5,434 nucleotides of DNA from Deltaproteobacteria bacterium (GCA_011051925.1 DRKE01000407.1:1-5434), one strand, 5' to 3'; shown: positions 1 to 5,434, counted from the first letter of the stretch. Notes: generated by a model from the sequence alone, not told the origin. Numbers and translations are program-made.

Positions 1-1314
1 ACCCAGCGCCAGCCCGAGAATCGCTCCGAGACTCAGCAGCAGGATCCGGTTCGGCGAACTCGGCTCGGGGGCCATCTCGGCCGGCTCGAGAATCCGGAAT
101 TTCTCGCCCAGCTGGCGCCGCTCGAGATCCGCCTGGACGCCTGCCTGTTGCAGACGATCGCTGAAGTCCTGGTAGCTCCGAGCAAGATGATCGTATCGCC
201 GACTCAACGCGTCCAGCCGCTCTGCGACCGCAGGCGTCGCTGCGAGACGTTCCTCGAGATCGGCAATCGTCCTCCTCAGGCGCGTGATGTCCTCGCTGGC
301 CGCCGCCGCTCGAGCTTCGGCCCGCCCCTGCTCGGCCCGGGCGTTCTGTTCTCCGAAGGACTTGGGCGCATCCTCGTCCTCGCCGGCTTCCGCGATCTGG
401 GATTTGACGATCTCGATCTCCGACTCGACCCGCACGACATCCGGATGCTTCTCGGTGAAGCCCCGTGCCATCAGGCTTCCACGCTCGATCTCGAGGGAAC
501 GCAGCCGATAGGTCGGGCTCGTCTGGTCGTTCGGCGAACTCATCGAGAATGCCGTCAGCGCCTGGTTCTTCCAGTAGGAGGCATCGCTCACCGCGCCGTC
601 GTAGATCCTCTGGGCATCGCGAAGGTCACCCATCGCGAACTGGAGCATCCGCTGATTGGCCTCGAACTCCTCGGGCAGACGCCCCGCGTTCTCCGCCTTG
701 ACCTCCGCGATCTCGTTCTCGACTCTCGCCAGCTGCTCGGACAGATCCGTGAGAGCATCGCTCATGAACTCGAGGCTCTTCTTCGTGATCTCGGTTCGCG
801 AGTTGATGTTGGCGTTGATGAAATCGTTCGCGATGCGCTGTGCGACCTCCTTCGCGATCTGCTTGTCCTCGTGGCTGAAGACGATCCGGAAGGTATTGAA
901 GGTCTGATCGCGATTCCTCTGTCGTCCCTCGAGTTCACTGAAAACGGGCTCGACGTTCACGTACGAACGCATCAGGTCGACGACCTCGAAGCGCTGCATG
1001 TCCTCGTGCTCCTCGGGATAGAGATCGAGTTCCGTGATGATCTTGGAGAGCCGTGCCCGACTCAGGATCTCGGCCGTCATCAGCCCGAGACGGTCGTTCA
1101 GGCTGGTCTCCCGGACCCCCGAATCGACCAGGGACTCATCGACCGATTGCGGTTCGACCAGGATCGTCGCCGACGACTGGTACAGGTTCGGAAGTGCCAT
1201 CGCGACCCAGAACGTCACGAGAATCACGCCACCGGCGATGAGGGCGATGAGCTTCCCCCGACGGCGCGCGAGCCCGAGAAGATCGATGAGTTGAGTGCCT
1301 TGGTCCAGATTCAT
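1..1314 (-). CDS. Polysaccharide chain-length determinant (Wzz/GNVR family, XrtA-EPS type), C-terminus off window
   Basis: Inner-membrane polysaccharide co-polymerase that sets EPS chain length and links polymerisation to export; 438 codons are visible. Seen: a short cytoplasmic N-terminus, a first membrane segment at about residues 21-42 (LIALIAGGVILVTFWVAMAL), a Wzz domain beginning YQSSATILVEP, and a long helical, Glu/Arg/Ala-rich periplasmic region (about 180-400) that looks coiled-coil. Then comes the GNVR-type proline motif FRILEPAEMAPEPSSPNR (406-423), followed by a second membrane segment starting ILLLSLGAILGL and cut by the window edge. Family members of about 500 residues suggest roughly 50-80 residues are missing. 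No Walker motifs or tyrosine-kinase domain are visible, so any kinase should be a separate gene further left. The ATG at 1314 is preferred because GGTGA lies 5 nt upstream; an in-frame GTG at 1323 is a weaker option. It starts 15 nt after the barrel gene's stop. Family assignment is firm; the XrtA subtype is inference. Confidence 0.9.
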   Translation of the reverse strand, partial: MNLDQGTQLIDLLGLARRRGKLIALIAGGVILVTFWVAMALPNLYQSSATILVEPQSVDESLVDSGVRETSLNDRLGLMTAEILSRARLSKIITELDLYPEEHEDMQRFEVVDLMRSYVNVEPVFSELEGRQRNRDQTFNTFRIVFSHEDKQIAKEVAQRIANDFINANINSRTEITKKSLEFMSDALTDLSEQLARVENEIAEVKAENAGRLPEEFEANQRMLQFAMGDLRDAQRIYDGAVSDASYWKNQALTAFSMSSPNDQTSPTYRLRSLEIERGSLMARGFTEKHPDVVRVESEIEIVKSQIAEAGEDEDAPKSFGEQNARAEQGRAEARAAAASEDITRLRRTIADLEERLAATPAVAERLDALSRRYDHLARSYQDFSDRLQQAGVQADLERRQLGEKFRILEPAEMAPEPSSPNRILLLSLGAILGLALG

Positions 1315-1319
1315 TTGGT

Positions 1320-1324
1320 TCACC
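1320..1324 (-). promoter_or_regulatory. Ribosome binding site of the chain-length determinant gene
   Basis: On the minus strand GGTGA lies 5 nt before the ATG at 1314, and an AGGGG overlaps the barrel gene's TAG stop a little further upstream. The GGTGA match overlaps the only alternative start, the in-frame GTG at 1323, for which AGGGG is only 3 nt away. This favours the ATG. Confidence 0.5.
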
Positions 1325-1329
1325 AGCCC

Positions 1330-2556
1330 CTAGAAAACGATGGGGTCGAATGTGTATCGAAGGGACAGGAAGCCCAGGTGGAGGTCCCCGATCGAATTGA
1401 AGTTGCTCGAACCCGACTGATCCTGGGTTCGATACGAATAGTGGCCGACGACACTGAGTTGCCGGCTGATCTTGCGCGAAACGAGGAAGGAGGCGCTGTA
1501 TTGCGTGAACTTCACTCTCCGACTCGCCCCGACGGCCACGATCTCCTTGCGGCGATTCCAGGAGGCTTCGGCATGGAGGCTCCAACGCTGGTCGAAACGA
1601 TGATCGACCTTGAGGACGACGACGTCGACGATGGACGACGACGAGGTTCCGCCACTGTCCGACTCGGAACGCGTATAGGACAGGTCGGCGGTCGAACGAC
1701 GCCAGCGCTTCTCCAGATCGGCGTACGCGAAGAAGGAAACCGTCCGGTCCTTCGAATCGAAGCCCGGCGGAAAAATCGGCGGGGCCTCCTGTTTCGTACG
1801 AATGAAGGAGGGGCCTGCCTGGATGGAAACGTCCATCGTCGGCGACAACGACCGCTGGATGGATGCCGCCACGTCGACGATGTCGGTTCGTGTCGAGAAC
1901 TGATTCAGGCTGTCCAGCCCTCGGTTCCTTCGCCGGCGAGCCGAGCCGGAGAGACCGATCGTCGTCTTCGGGCTGACCGCGTATTGCATTCCGATCCCGC
2001 CGGTGAACGCCCGGGAATCGACGTTCCTGCCTCGGTCGTAGTCCACGTCATCGAAGCTCAGACTCGTCTGGACCGAGAAGGTGGACGTGAGCATCCGGCT
2101 GTAGAAGACCCTCGCGTCCGCGCGCTGGATGCGGAGTCGATCCGACTGTTCGAGATCCGGAACCGGATCGAGGGGCGAACTCTCATCACCGAATCGGAGC
2201 GTACGGTAGTTCCGGTAGTTCGAAACGAAACCGAGCGTGTCGATCGGCGTCGGCCGCCAGGTCAGGTCGGCCCCGGCCTGATGGTCGAATCCGTCGACGC
2301 CCGACGTGTCGACGAACGCCTCGTAGGTCGGACGATAGTCGAAATCGTAGTTCAAGGTCGACCGACTCTCCCGGACGGAGGCTCTCGGAGAGATCTCGAT
2401 GAAGCCGTCCGCAACCCGATTGCTTCCCGTCCGGAAGATGTTGTTGTCGCCCCCGACCCGGAAATCGGCAGACAAGGCGAGTTCACGCGCTTCTGATGAC
2501 GCTGTGGCAAGCATCAACCCAAACCCCAGGACCGCGCAGAGATGCGCACGACGCAT
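1330..2556 (-). CDS. Outer-membrane beta-barrel protein of the EPS export operon
   Basis: A 408-residue exported protein. Seen: a signal peptide (RR, hydrophobic core AVLGFGLMLATA, likely cleavage after SEA at residue 23). The rest alternates polar and hydrophobic or aromatic residues in about 10-residue strands separated by Asp/Ser/Gly/Arg-rich turns, for example YDFDYRPTYEAFVDT and WSLHAEASWNRR. The C-terminus SLRYTFDPIVF ends in Phe, the usual BAM-recognition signature of outer-membrane barrels. The length would suit roughly 16-18 strands, but I did not count them rigorously. It resembles the uncharacterised barrel-like proteins that accompany XrtA/PEP-CTERM EPS clusters; this is recalled similarity, not a search result. 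It lies between the OPX lipoprotein (12 nt gap) and the chain-length gene (15 nt gap), so a role in moving polymer across the outer membrane is the simplest inference. AGAGG 6 nt upstream supports the ATG at 2556. No enzymatic motif was seen. Confidence 0.8.
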   Translation of the reverse strand: MRRAHLCAVLGFGLMLATASSEARELALSADFRVGGDNNIFRTGSNRVADGFIEISPRASVRESRSTLNYDFDYRPTYEAFVDTSGVDGFDHQAGADLTWRPTPIDTLGFVSNYRNYRTLRFGDESSPLDPVPDLEQSDRLRIQRADARVFYSRMLTSTFSVQTSLSFDDVDYDRGRNVDSRAFTGGIGMQYAVSPKTTIGLSGSARRRRNRGLDSLNQFSTRTDIVDVAASIQRSLSPTMDVSIQAGPSFIRTKQEAPPIFPPGFDSKDRTVSFFAYADLEKRWRRSTADLSYTRSESDSGGTSSSSIVDVVVLKVDHRFDQRWSLHAEASWNRRKEIVAVGASRRVKFTQYSASFLVSRKISRQLSVVGHYSYRTQDQSGSSNFNSIGDLHLGFLSLRYTFDPIVF

Positions 2557-2562
2557 CCGATG

Positions 2563-2567
2563 CCTCT
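2563..2567 (-). promoter_or_regulatory. Ribosome binding site of the beta-barrel gene
   Basis: AGAGG on the minus strand, 6 nt before the ATG at 2556. It lies just after the TAA stop of the export lipoprotein gene, as expected for translationally coupled genes. Confidence 0.55.
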
Positions 2568-2568
2568 G

Positions 2569-3171
2569 TTATTCCGGCACGACAACCGTGTCACCCGGCT
2601 GAAGCAAGAGATTCGATTCCGGCGCCTTGCCCGAAGCGAAGGCGCCATAGTTGAAGACGTACTCGACCGTTCCTTTTCCCGAGTGGCGAATGATCTTGAT
2701 CTGATCCTTCTTCGCCCAGGTATTGAACCCGCCCATGGTCGCGATCGCCTCGAGGACCCGCATCTGCCGCACCAGCGGGATCTGACCCGAGCGGACGACT
2801 CCTCCGACGACGGTCACGGTATGACTGTTCGTCTGCTGGACGATCACGGTCACGTCGGGCGCCGTCACGAACTCGGCCAACGCCTCGGTCAGGACCTCCT
2901 TCAGTTCCTCGGGCGTCAAGCCCTCCGCCTGGACGTCATCGACCAGCGGAACCGAAATCATCCCGTCGCGCCGGACGGGCACCTCGACGGAGAGTTCGGG
3001 ATTGCGCCAGACGACGATCTTCAACACGTCGGGAATCCCGATCACATAGGCCTCCCGCTCTCCCGGCATGGGCTCCGGAGGCGGAGGCGCCCCCCGGCCC
3101 GCGCAACCGGCCACCAGCGCGACGAAAGCCGCAATGGCCGCCATCCGTGTAGTCCTGGAAACACGCTTCAT
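2569..3171 (-). CDS. Short OPX (Wza-like) polysaccharide export lipoprotein, XrtA/PEP-CTERM EPS type
   Basis: Periplasm-facing outer-membrane lipoprotein that guides EPS out of the cell; 200 residues from the ATG at 3171. Numbering from that start, a lipoprotein signal peptide runs KRVSRTTRM then AAIAAFVALVAGC, with lipidation Cys 23. A Pro-rich linker follows (about 28-36), then a polysaccharide export (PES) domain at about 42-111 with the typical VWRNPELSVEVPVRRDG and ISVPLVDDVQAEGLTPEEL. A single SLBB domain follows (about 117-162, VVGGVVRSGQIPL to LEAIATMGGF), and the end is LLQPGDTVVVPE. E. coli Wza is about 380 residues with further domains and a C-terminal amphipathic helix forming the outer-membrane pore; none of that is here. 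An alternative in-frame GTG at 3186 has AAGGA 6 nt upstream and would add five residues (205 aa). I prefer the ATG because it has GGAG 9 nt upstream and gives a signal peptide of normal length. Confidence 0.93.
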   Translation of the reverse strand: MKRVSRTTRMAAIAAFVALVAGCAGRGAPPPPEPMPGEREAYVIGIPDVLKIVVWRNPELSVEVPVRRDGMISVPLVDDVQAEGLTPEELKEVLTEALAEFVTAPDVTVIVQQTNSHTVTVVGGVVRSGQIPLVRQMRVLEAIATMGGFNTWAKKDQIKIIRHSGKGTVEYVFNYGAFASGKAPESNLLLQPGDTVVVPE

Positions 3172-3180
3172 CTGAGAATT

Positions 3181-3184
3181 CTCC
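3181..3184 (-). promoter_or_regulatory. Ribosome binding site that decides the export lipoprotein start
   Basis: GGAG on the minus strand, 9 nt before the ATG at 3171. It competes with an AAGGA placed 6 nt before the in-frame GTG at 3186, so the start remains unsettled by five codons. The site partly overlaps a 10-bp palindrome (GAGAATTCTC, 3174-3183). Confidence 0.45.
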
Positions 3185-3207
3185 ACGCGAGATCCTTCTT
3201 GCCCATG

Positions 3208-4629
3208 CTATCGCCCCTCGCTCAAACCGTTTTCCTTCATCTTGTAGAGAAGGGCCTTGTAGCTGATCTGCAATCGCTCGGCGGCTTCCTTGCGATTCCA
3301 TCGGGTCAGACCGAGCACCCGTTCGATCACCTTCTTTTCCGCGATCTGTGCAGCCCTTTTCGAGATCGCCTTCAGGTCGACATCCTGGCCGTTCGAGAAA
3401 TCCGCTCCGAGCGCAGCCAGATCGGTTTCATCCGGATCGGCCGCGAGCGATCGCGTCATGGCGCCGGGCTTGTTCAGTTCCTGGAGAACGGTCTGCTCGC
3501 TCCCGAGCACGACCATCCGTTTGATCATGTTTTCGAGTTCACGCACGTTTCCGGGCCAGTGGTATTCCATCAGCAGCTTCATCGTTTCGGGCGAGAGCTT
3601 TTCGAGGTCCTTCTTGTACTGCTCGTTGTACTTCTGGAGGAAATGCTCGACGAGGAGGGGGACCGCGTCGATGCGTTCCCGAAGCGGCGGAATCAGGATG
3701 GTGACCACGTTGAGCCGGTAGTAGAGGTCCTCGCGGAATTCACCGTTGCGAACCGCTTCTTCGAGGTTCCGATTCGTCGCGGCGATGATCCGTGCATCGA
3801 CCCGGACGTCGGCCTCGCCGCCGAGTCGCGAGAATTCCCCGTCCTGCAGGACCTGAAGCAGCTTGGCCTGGAGACCCGGGGCCATCTCGCTGATCTCATC
3901 GAGGAAGATCGTCCCCTGGTTGGCGTACTCGAACTTCCCGAGCTTCCGCTTCTGGGCACCGGTGAAGGCACCCTTTTCGAAACCGAAGAGTTCGCTTTCG
4001 AGCAGCTCCGAGGGCAGCGCCGCGCAATTGACCTTCACGAAGGGACGGCTGCGACGATTGCCGAGCTGGAAGAGAGCGCGGGCGACGACCTCTTTTCCGG
4101 TTCCACTCTCGCCCCGGATGAGCACGGTGATGTCGGTGTCGGCGACCTGCTCGATGATCTCGCGGACCTCGCGCATCTTCGGATTGTCGCCGCCCATCAA
4201 CAGACTCTCGGCCTCGCTACGGACCCGACCGCGGAGACTCCTGACCTCCTCCTCGAGTGCGCGGTTGTCGAGCGCCTTCCGGAAGGCGAGTTCGAGCTCC
4301 TCGACCTCGAAGGGTTTGCGCAGGAAATCCGTGGCGCCGAGTCGCATCGCCTCGACGATCGTCCGGGCATGCCCGTGGCCGGAGAGCATGATGACCGGCA
4401 CCTCGGGCGCACGCTGCTTGATCCGTCGAAGCGTTTCGAGACCATCCATTCCGGGCAACACCGCATCGAGCGTCACGAGATCGGGATGCATCGAATCGAA
4501 GTTCGCGAGCGCCGTCTCTCCGTCGGGCGCGGTATAAACGCCATATCCCTGACGCGTCGCGAGCGTTTCCAGGTAGTCCCGGATGCCCGGATCGTCATCG
4601 ATGACGAGAACAGTCATGCGTTCATTCAT
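3208..4629 (-). CDS. Sigma-54-dependent NtrC-family response regulator (receiver, AAA+, Fis HTH)
   Basis: A 473-residue two-component transcription activator with all three domains intact. The receiver domain (about 5-120) has acidic pocket D11-D13, phosphoacceptor D55 in VTLDAVLPGMDG, S83 and K105. The AAA+ sigma-54 interaction domain (about 147-380) has Walker A GESGTGKE (173-180), the sigma-54 contact loop GAFTGA (220-225), Walker B IFLDE (241-245), ATNR (284-287), arginine-finger region FREDLYYR (298-305) and sensor II WPGNVREL (358-365). An acidic linker leads to a Fis-type helix-turn-helix (about 445-469, NRKEAAERLQISYKALLYKM). It should respond to a histidine kinase and activate RNA polymerase-sigma-54. 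It is the first gene of the EPS operon, 36 nt before the export lipoprotein, so local and possibly autogenous control is likely. The receiver does not resemble my recollection of PrsR, the usual XrtA-system regulator. The ATG at 4629 is taken as start; M5 (4617) is possible, and neither has a strong Shine-Dalgarno. Confidence 0.95.
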   Translation of the reverse strand: MNERMTVLVIDDDPGIRDYLETLATRQGYGVYTAPDGETALANFDSMHPDLVTLDAVLPGMDGLETLRRIKQRAPEVPVIMLSGHGHARTIVEAMRLGATDFLRKPFEVEELELAFRKALDNRALEEEVRSLRGRVRSEAESLLMGGDNPKMREVREIIEQVADTDITVLIRGESGTGKEVVARALFQLGNRRSRPFVKVNCAALPSELLESELFGFEKGAFTGAQKRKLGKFEYANQGTIFLDEISEMAPGLQAKLLQVLQDGEFSRLGGEADVRVDARIIAATNRNLEEAVRNGEFREDLYYRLNVVTILIPPLRERIDAVPLLVEHFLQKYNEQYKKDLEKLSPETMKLLMEYHWPGNVRELENMIKRMVVLGSEQTVLQELNKPGAMTRSLAADPDETDLAALGADFSNGQDVDLKAISKRAAQIAEKKVIERVLGLTRWNRKEAAERLQISYKALLYKMKENGLSEGR

Positions 4630-4695
4630 CGAATCCGGTGCTCTCCCGGCAGGGGGCGATCCCGGTTGGATTCAACCACGGACACCCTCGACTCT

Positions 4696-4718
4696 CTCCA
4701 GCTCCAGCGGGCTCCAGC
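4696..4718 (+). repeat. Cluster of three CTCCAGC heptamers
   Basis: CTCCAGC occurs at 4696-4702, 4702-4708 and 4712-4718; the last two lie in a 10-bp tandem unit (GCTCCAGC followed by GG, then AC). A further copy is at 4936-4942. The cluster is about 70-90 bp upstream of the response regulator start. It could be regulator half-sites or simple GC-rich low complexity. Confidence 0.35.
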
Positions 4719-5024
4719 ACACCAACCCCCGGACCTCTCCCCCGTCCTGGCCCACGTCCTTCACCCATCGAAACAAACTCCGTTCGAAAACTGACCGACA
4801 CGACCGGTCCACCGGATAGTGCCCCCATCGTAGCCACAGGTGGACTCCTTTTTCCCCGCCGTGTGAAAAAAGATTCCAGAAATAGATACTTGGCGTCCCG
4901 AATAGGAAACTCTCTTCCCTCATCGGCCGACCCGCCTCCAGCTTTCGTCCGATTTCGGGTCCCGCGCTTTCCCTCCGGGATGGAAGACACCTGACCCCGC
5001 CGACCGGTGCCCTTCCCCATGTGC

Positions 5025-5041
5025 CCCGGGTTTCTCCCGGG
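5025..5041. repeat. GC-rich inverted repeat (CCCGGG - 5 nt - CCCGGG)
   Basis: Two CCCGGG arms separated by TTTCT can form a 6-bp all-GC stem with a 5-nt loop. Neither strand has a T-run after it, and no gene ends nearby, so it is not a normal intrinsic terminator. It could be part of the wecB leader or a regulatory structure. Confidence 0.4.
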
Positions 5042-5065
5042 CCGCCAATCTGCCCTCCACGGCCC

Positions 5066-5085
5066 CATGCCTCCATGGAGGCATG
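5066..5085. repeat. Perfect 20-bp palindrome, candidate operator
   Basis: CATGCCTCCA followed at once by its exact reverse complement TGGAGGCATG, centred between 5075 and 5076. Pairing stops at both ends (C at 5065, C at 5086). It is about 139 bp before the wecB start and about 437 bp before the response regulator start. A perfect dyad of about two helical turns is the form expected for a dimeric DNA-binding protein. There is no U-tract on either side, which argues against a terminator. Confidence 0.55.
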
Positions 5086-5212
5086 CTAAAGAAGGAGGTT
5101 CGGAAGCCCGAAATACCCCCGAAGGACATGGCCCCTCGAGTTCCGGTCGGTTCGGGCGTCGGGAAGTCGGAATCGTGTTCGCCCGCTGCCGGATCGCGCA
5201 GCGCGAGGCGTG

Positions 5213-5217
5213 AGGAG
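5213..5217 (+). promoter_or_regulatory. Ribosome binding site of wecB
   Basis: AGGAG lies 6 nt before the ATG at 5224, an optimal spacing. It selects this start over the in-frame upstream ATGs at 5128 and 5083, neither of which has a properly spaced Shine-Dalgarno. Confidence 0.75.
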
Positions 5218-5223
5218 AACCGG

Positions 5224-5434
5224 ATGCCCGCCCAGCAAGGCGTCGACCGCGATGAACCGATCCGATTGTTGGCGGTCGCCGGCGCGCGGCCCAACTTCAT
5301 GAAGATCGCGCCGCTGATGAAGGCGTTCTCGGAGCGGGGGAGCCGCTTCGAACCGATCCTCGTGCATACGGGACAGCACTACGATCGGGCGATGTCCGAT
5401 TCGTTCTTCCGCGATCTCGGCATTCCGGAACCGG
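5224..5434 (+). CDS. wecB: UDP-N-acetylglucosamine 2-epimerase (non-hydrolysing), N-terminal part only
   Basis: Cytoplasmic enzyme that interconverts UDP-GlcNAc and UDP-ManNAc, supplying ManNAc or its derivatives for surface polysaccharides. Only 70 codons are in the window; the family is usually about 360-390 residues. Seen: the first beta-strand and nucleotide-binding loop LLAVAGARPNFMKIAPLMKAF (15-35), the counterpart of GTRPEAIKMAPL in E. coli WecB, then ILVHTGQHYDRAMSDSFFRDLGIPEP (45-70), characteristic of the GARPN/HTGQHYD branch of the family. The catalytic acidic and His residues of the later part lie off window. About 12 residues precede the first strand, more than usual, but the AGGAG 6 nt upstream supports this ATG. 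In-frame ATGs at 5128 and 5083 would add 32 or 47 low-complexity residues and look unlikely. It is transcribed divergently from the EPS operon and probably belongs to the same polysaccharide locus. Confidence 0.93.
   Translation, partial: MPAQQGVDRDEPIRLLAVAGARPNFMKIAPLMKAFSERGSRFEPILVHTGQHYDRAMSDSFFRDLGIPEP

Larger units (their letters stand above)
4630..5223. other. Divergent intergenic region between the EPS operon and wecB
   Basis: About 594 bp with no credible gene. Open frames here (for example plus 4638-4994 and 5007-5213, minus 4622-5068) have Pro/Arg/Gly/Ser-rich translations, no ribosome binding site and no recognisable domain. Both flanking genes are transcribed away from it, so the promoters of the minus-strand operon and of wecB should lie here. 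The left part (4640-4770) is pyrimidine-rich on the plus strand; 4862-4916 is a relatively AT-rich island; the right part holds a GC hairpin and a 20-bp palindrome. I compared both strands with the sigma-54 pattern GG-N10-GC. Several chance-level matches exist (for example plus 5040-5053 and minus 4940-4926), but none has a good TGGCAC or TTGC element. No convincing -35/-10 pair was found either. Confidence 0.75.

Noticed and set aside
1136..1585. Minus-strand open frame of 149 codons overlapping the barrel and chain-length genes
   Set aside because: It is out of frame with two well-supported genes and has no recognisable domain or ribosome binding site.
148..2496. Plus-strand open frame of 782 codons
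   Set aside because: It is exactly antisense, codon on codon, to the chain-length and barrel genes. In that register an antisense stop needs a sense TTA, CTA or TCA, codons that GC-rich genes avoid. Its translation is Arg/Asp/Leu-rich with no domain.
3174..3183. 10-bp palindrome GAGAATTCTC overlapping the export gene ribosome binding site
   Set aside because: With a realistic loop it leaves only a 3-bp stem, too weak to sequester the ribosome binding site. A 10-bp palindrome is expected by chance in several kilobases.
2542..4794. Plus-strand open frame of 750 codons
   Set aside because: Same explanation: it lies antisense, in matching codon register, over the OPX and response regulator genes, whose minus-strand products have clear family motifs.
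4847..4872. CTTTTT...AAAAAG inverted repeat as a terminator
   Set aside because: The stem would be almost all A-U and no gene ends upstream of it on either strand.
4926..4940. Possible sigma-54 promoter on the minus strand (TGG-N10-GC)
   Set aside because: TGG and GC are present, but the remaining -24 and -12 bases do not match, and it would give a leader of nearly 290 nt. Not better than chance.
5040..5053. Possible sigma-54 promoter on the plus strand (GGGC-N8-CTGC)
   Set aside because: It has only the GG-N10-GC skeleton. The -24 part is GGGCCGC rather than TGGCACG, and several equally poor matches occur in this GC-rich region.
4622..5068. Minus-strand open frame of 148 codons upstream of the regulator
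   Set aside because: The translation is Gly/Arg/Pro-rich low complexity, overlaps the regulator start out of frame, and has no initiation signal. It is probably GC-driven.
5007..5213. Plus-strand small open frame ending just before wecB
   Set aside because: It starts at a GTG without a Shine-Dalgarno, the composition is random-looking, and its end near the wecB ribosome binding site appears coincidental.
4630..5223. CRISPR array, tRNA, IS element or attachment site in the intergenic region
   Set aside because: No regularly spaced repeats, cloverleaf-like sequence, transposase frame or terminal inverted repeats were seen.

Overview
The window looks like part of a chromosomal exopolysaccharide (EPS) locus from a GC-rich Gram-negative bacterium. 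It has an outer-membrane lipoprotein, an outer-membrane beta-barrel and an inner-membrane chain-length protein, so the cell must have two membranes. Codon use is strongly NNC/NNG. The closest families I recall are the export and chain-length proteins of XrtA/PEP-CTERM (exosortase)-associated EPS clusters, together with NtrC-type regulators common in deltaproteobacterial-type and acidobacterial lineages. I cannot fix the phylum from the sequence alone.

Layout. Four genes run on the minus strand as one tight operon, read right to left. First is a sigma-54-dependent NtrC-family response regulator (4629-3208). Next come a short Wza/OPX-type polysaccharide export lipoprotein (3171-2569), an outer-membrane beta-barrel protein (2556-1330) and a Wzz/GNVR chain-length determinant (1314 to beyond the left edge). 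Gaps are 36, 12 and 15 nt, with no terminator seen between genes. A roughly 594-bp non-coding divergent region (4630-5223) separates this operon from a plus-strand gene, the non-hydrolysing UDP-GlcNAc 2-epimerase wecB, of which only the first 70 codons are in the window. The divergent region holds a perfect 20-bp palindrome, a GC hairpin, a small AT-rich island and a cluster of CTCCAGC heptamers. I could not find a convincing sigma-70 or sigma-54 promoter in it.

How the parts fit. WecB would make UDP-ManNAc as a sugar precursor. The chain-length protein spans the inner membrane and periplasm and should control polymer length. The short OPX lipoprotein lacks the C-terminal helix with which Wza forms its own outer-membrane pore. 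The adjacent barrel is therefore a good candidate for the actual outer-membrane conduit. The response regulator at the head of the operon probably controls it and perhaps itself, but no partner histidine kinase is in the window. The two very long plus-strand open frames across the operon are antisense shadows of these genes, not coding regions.
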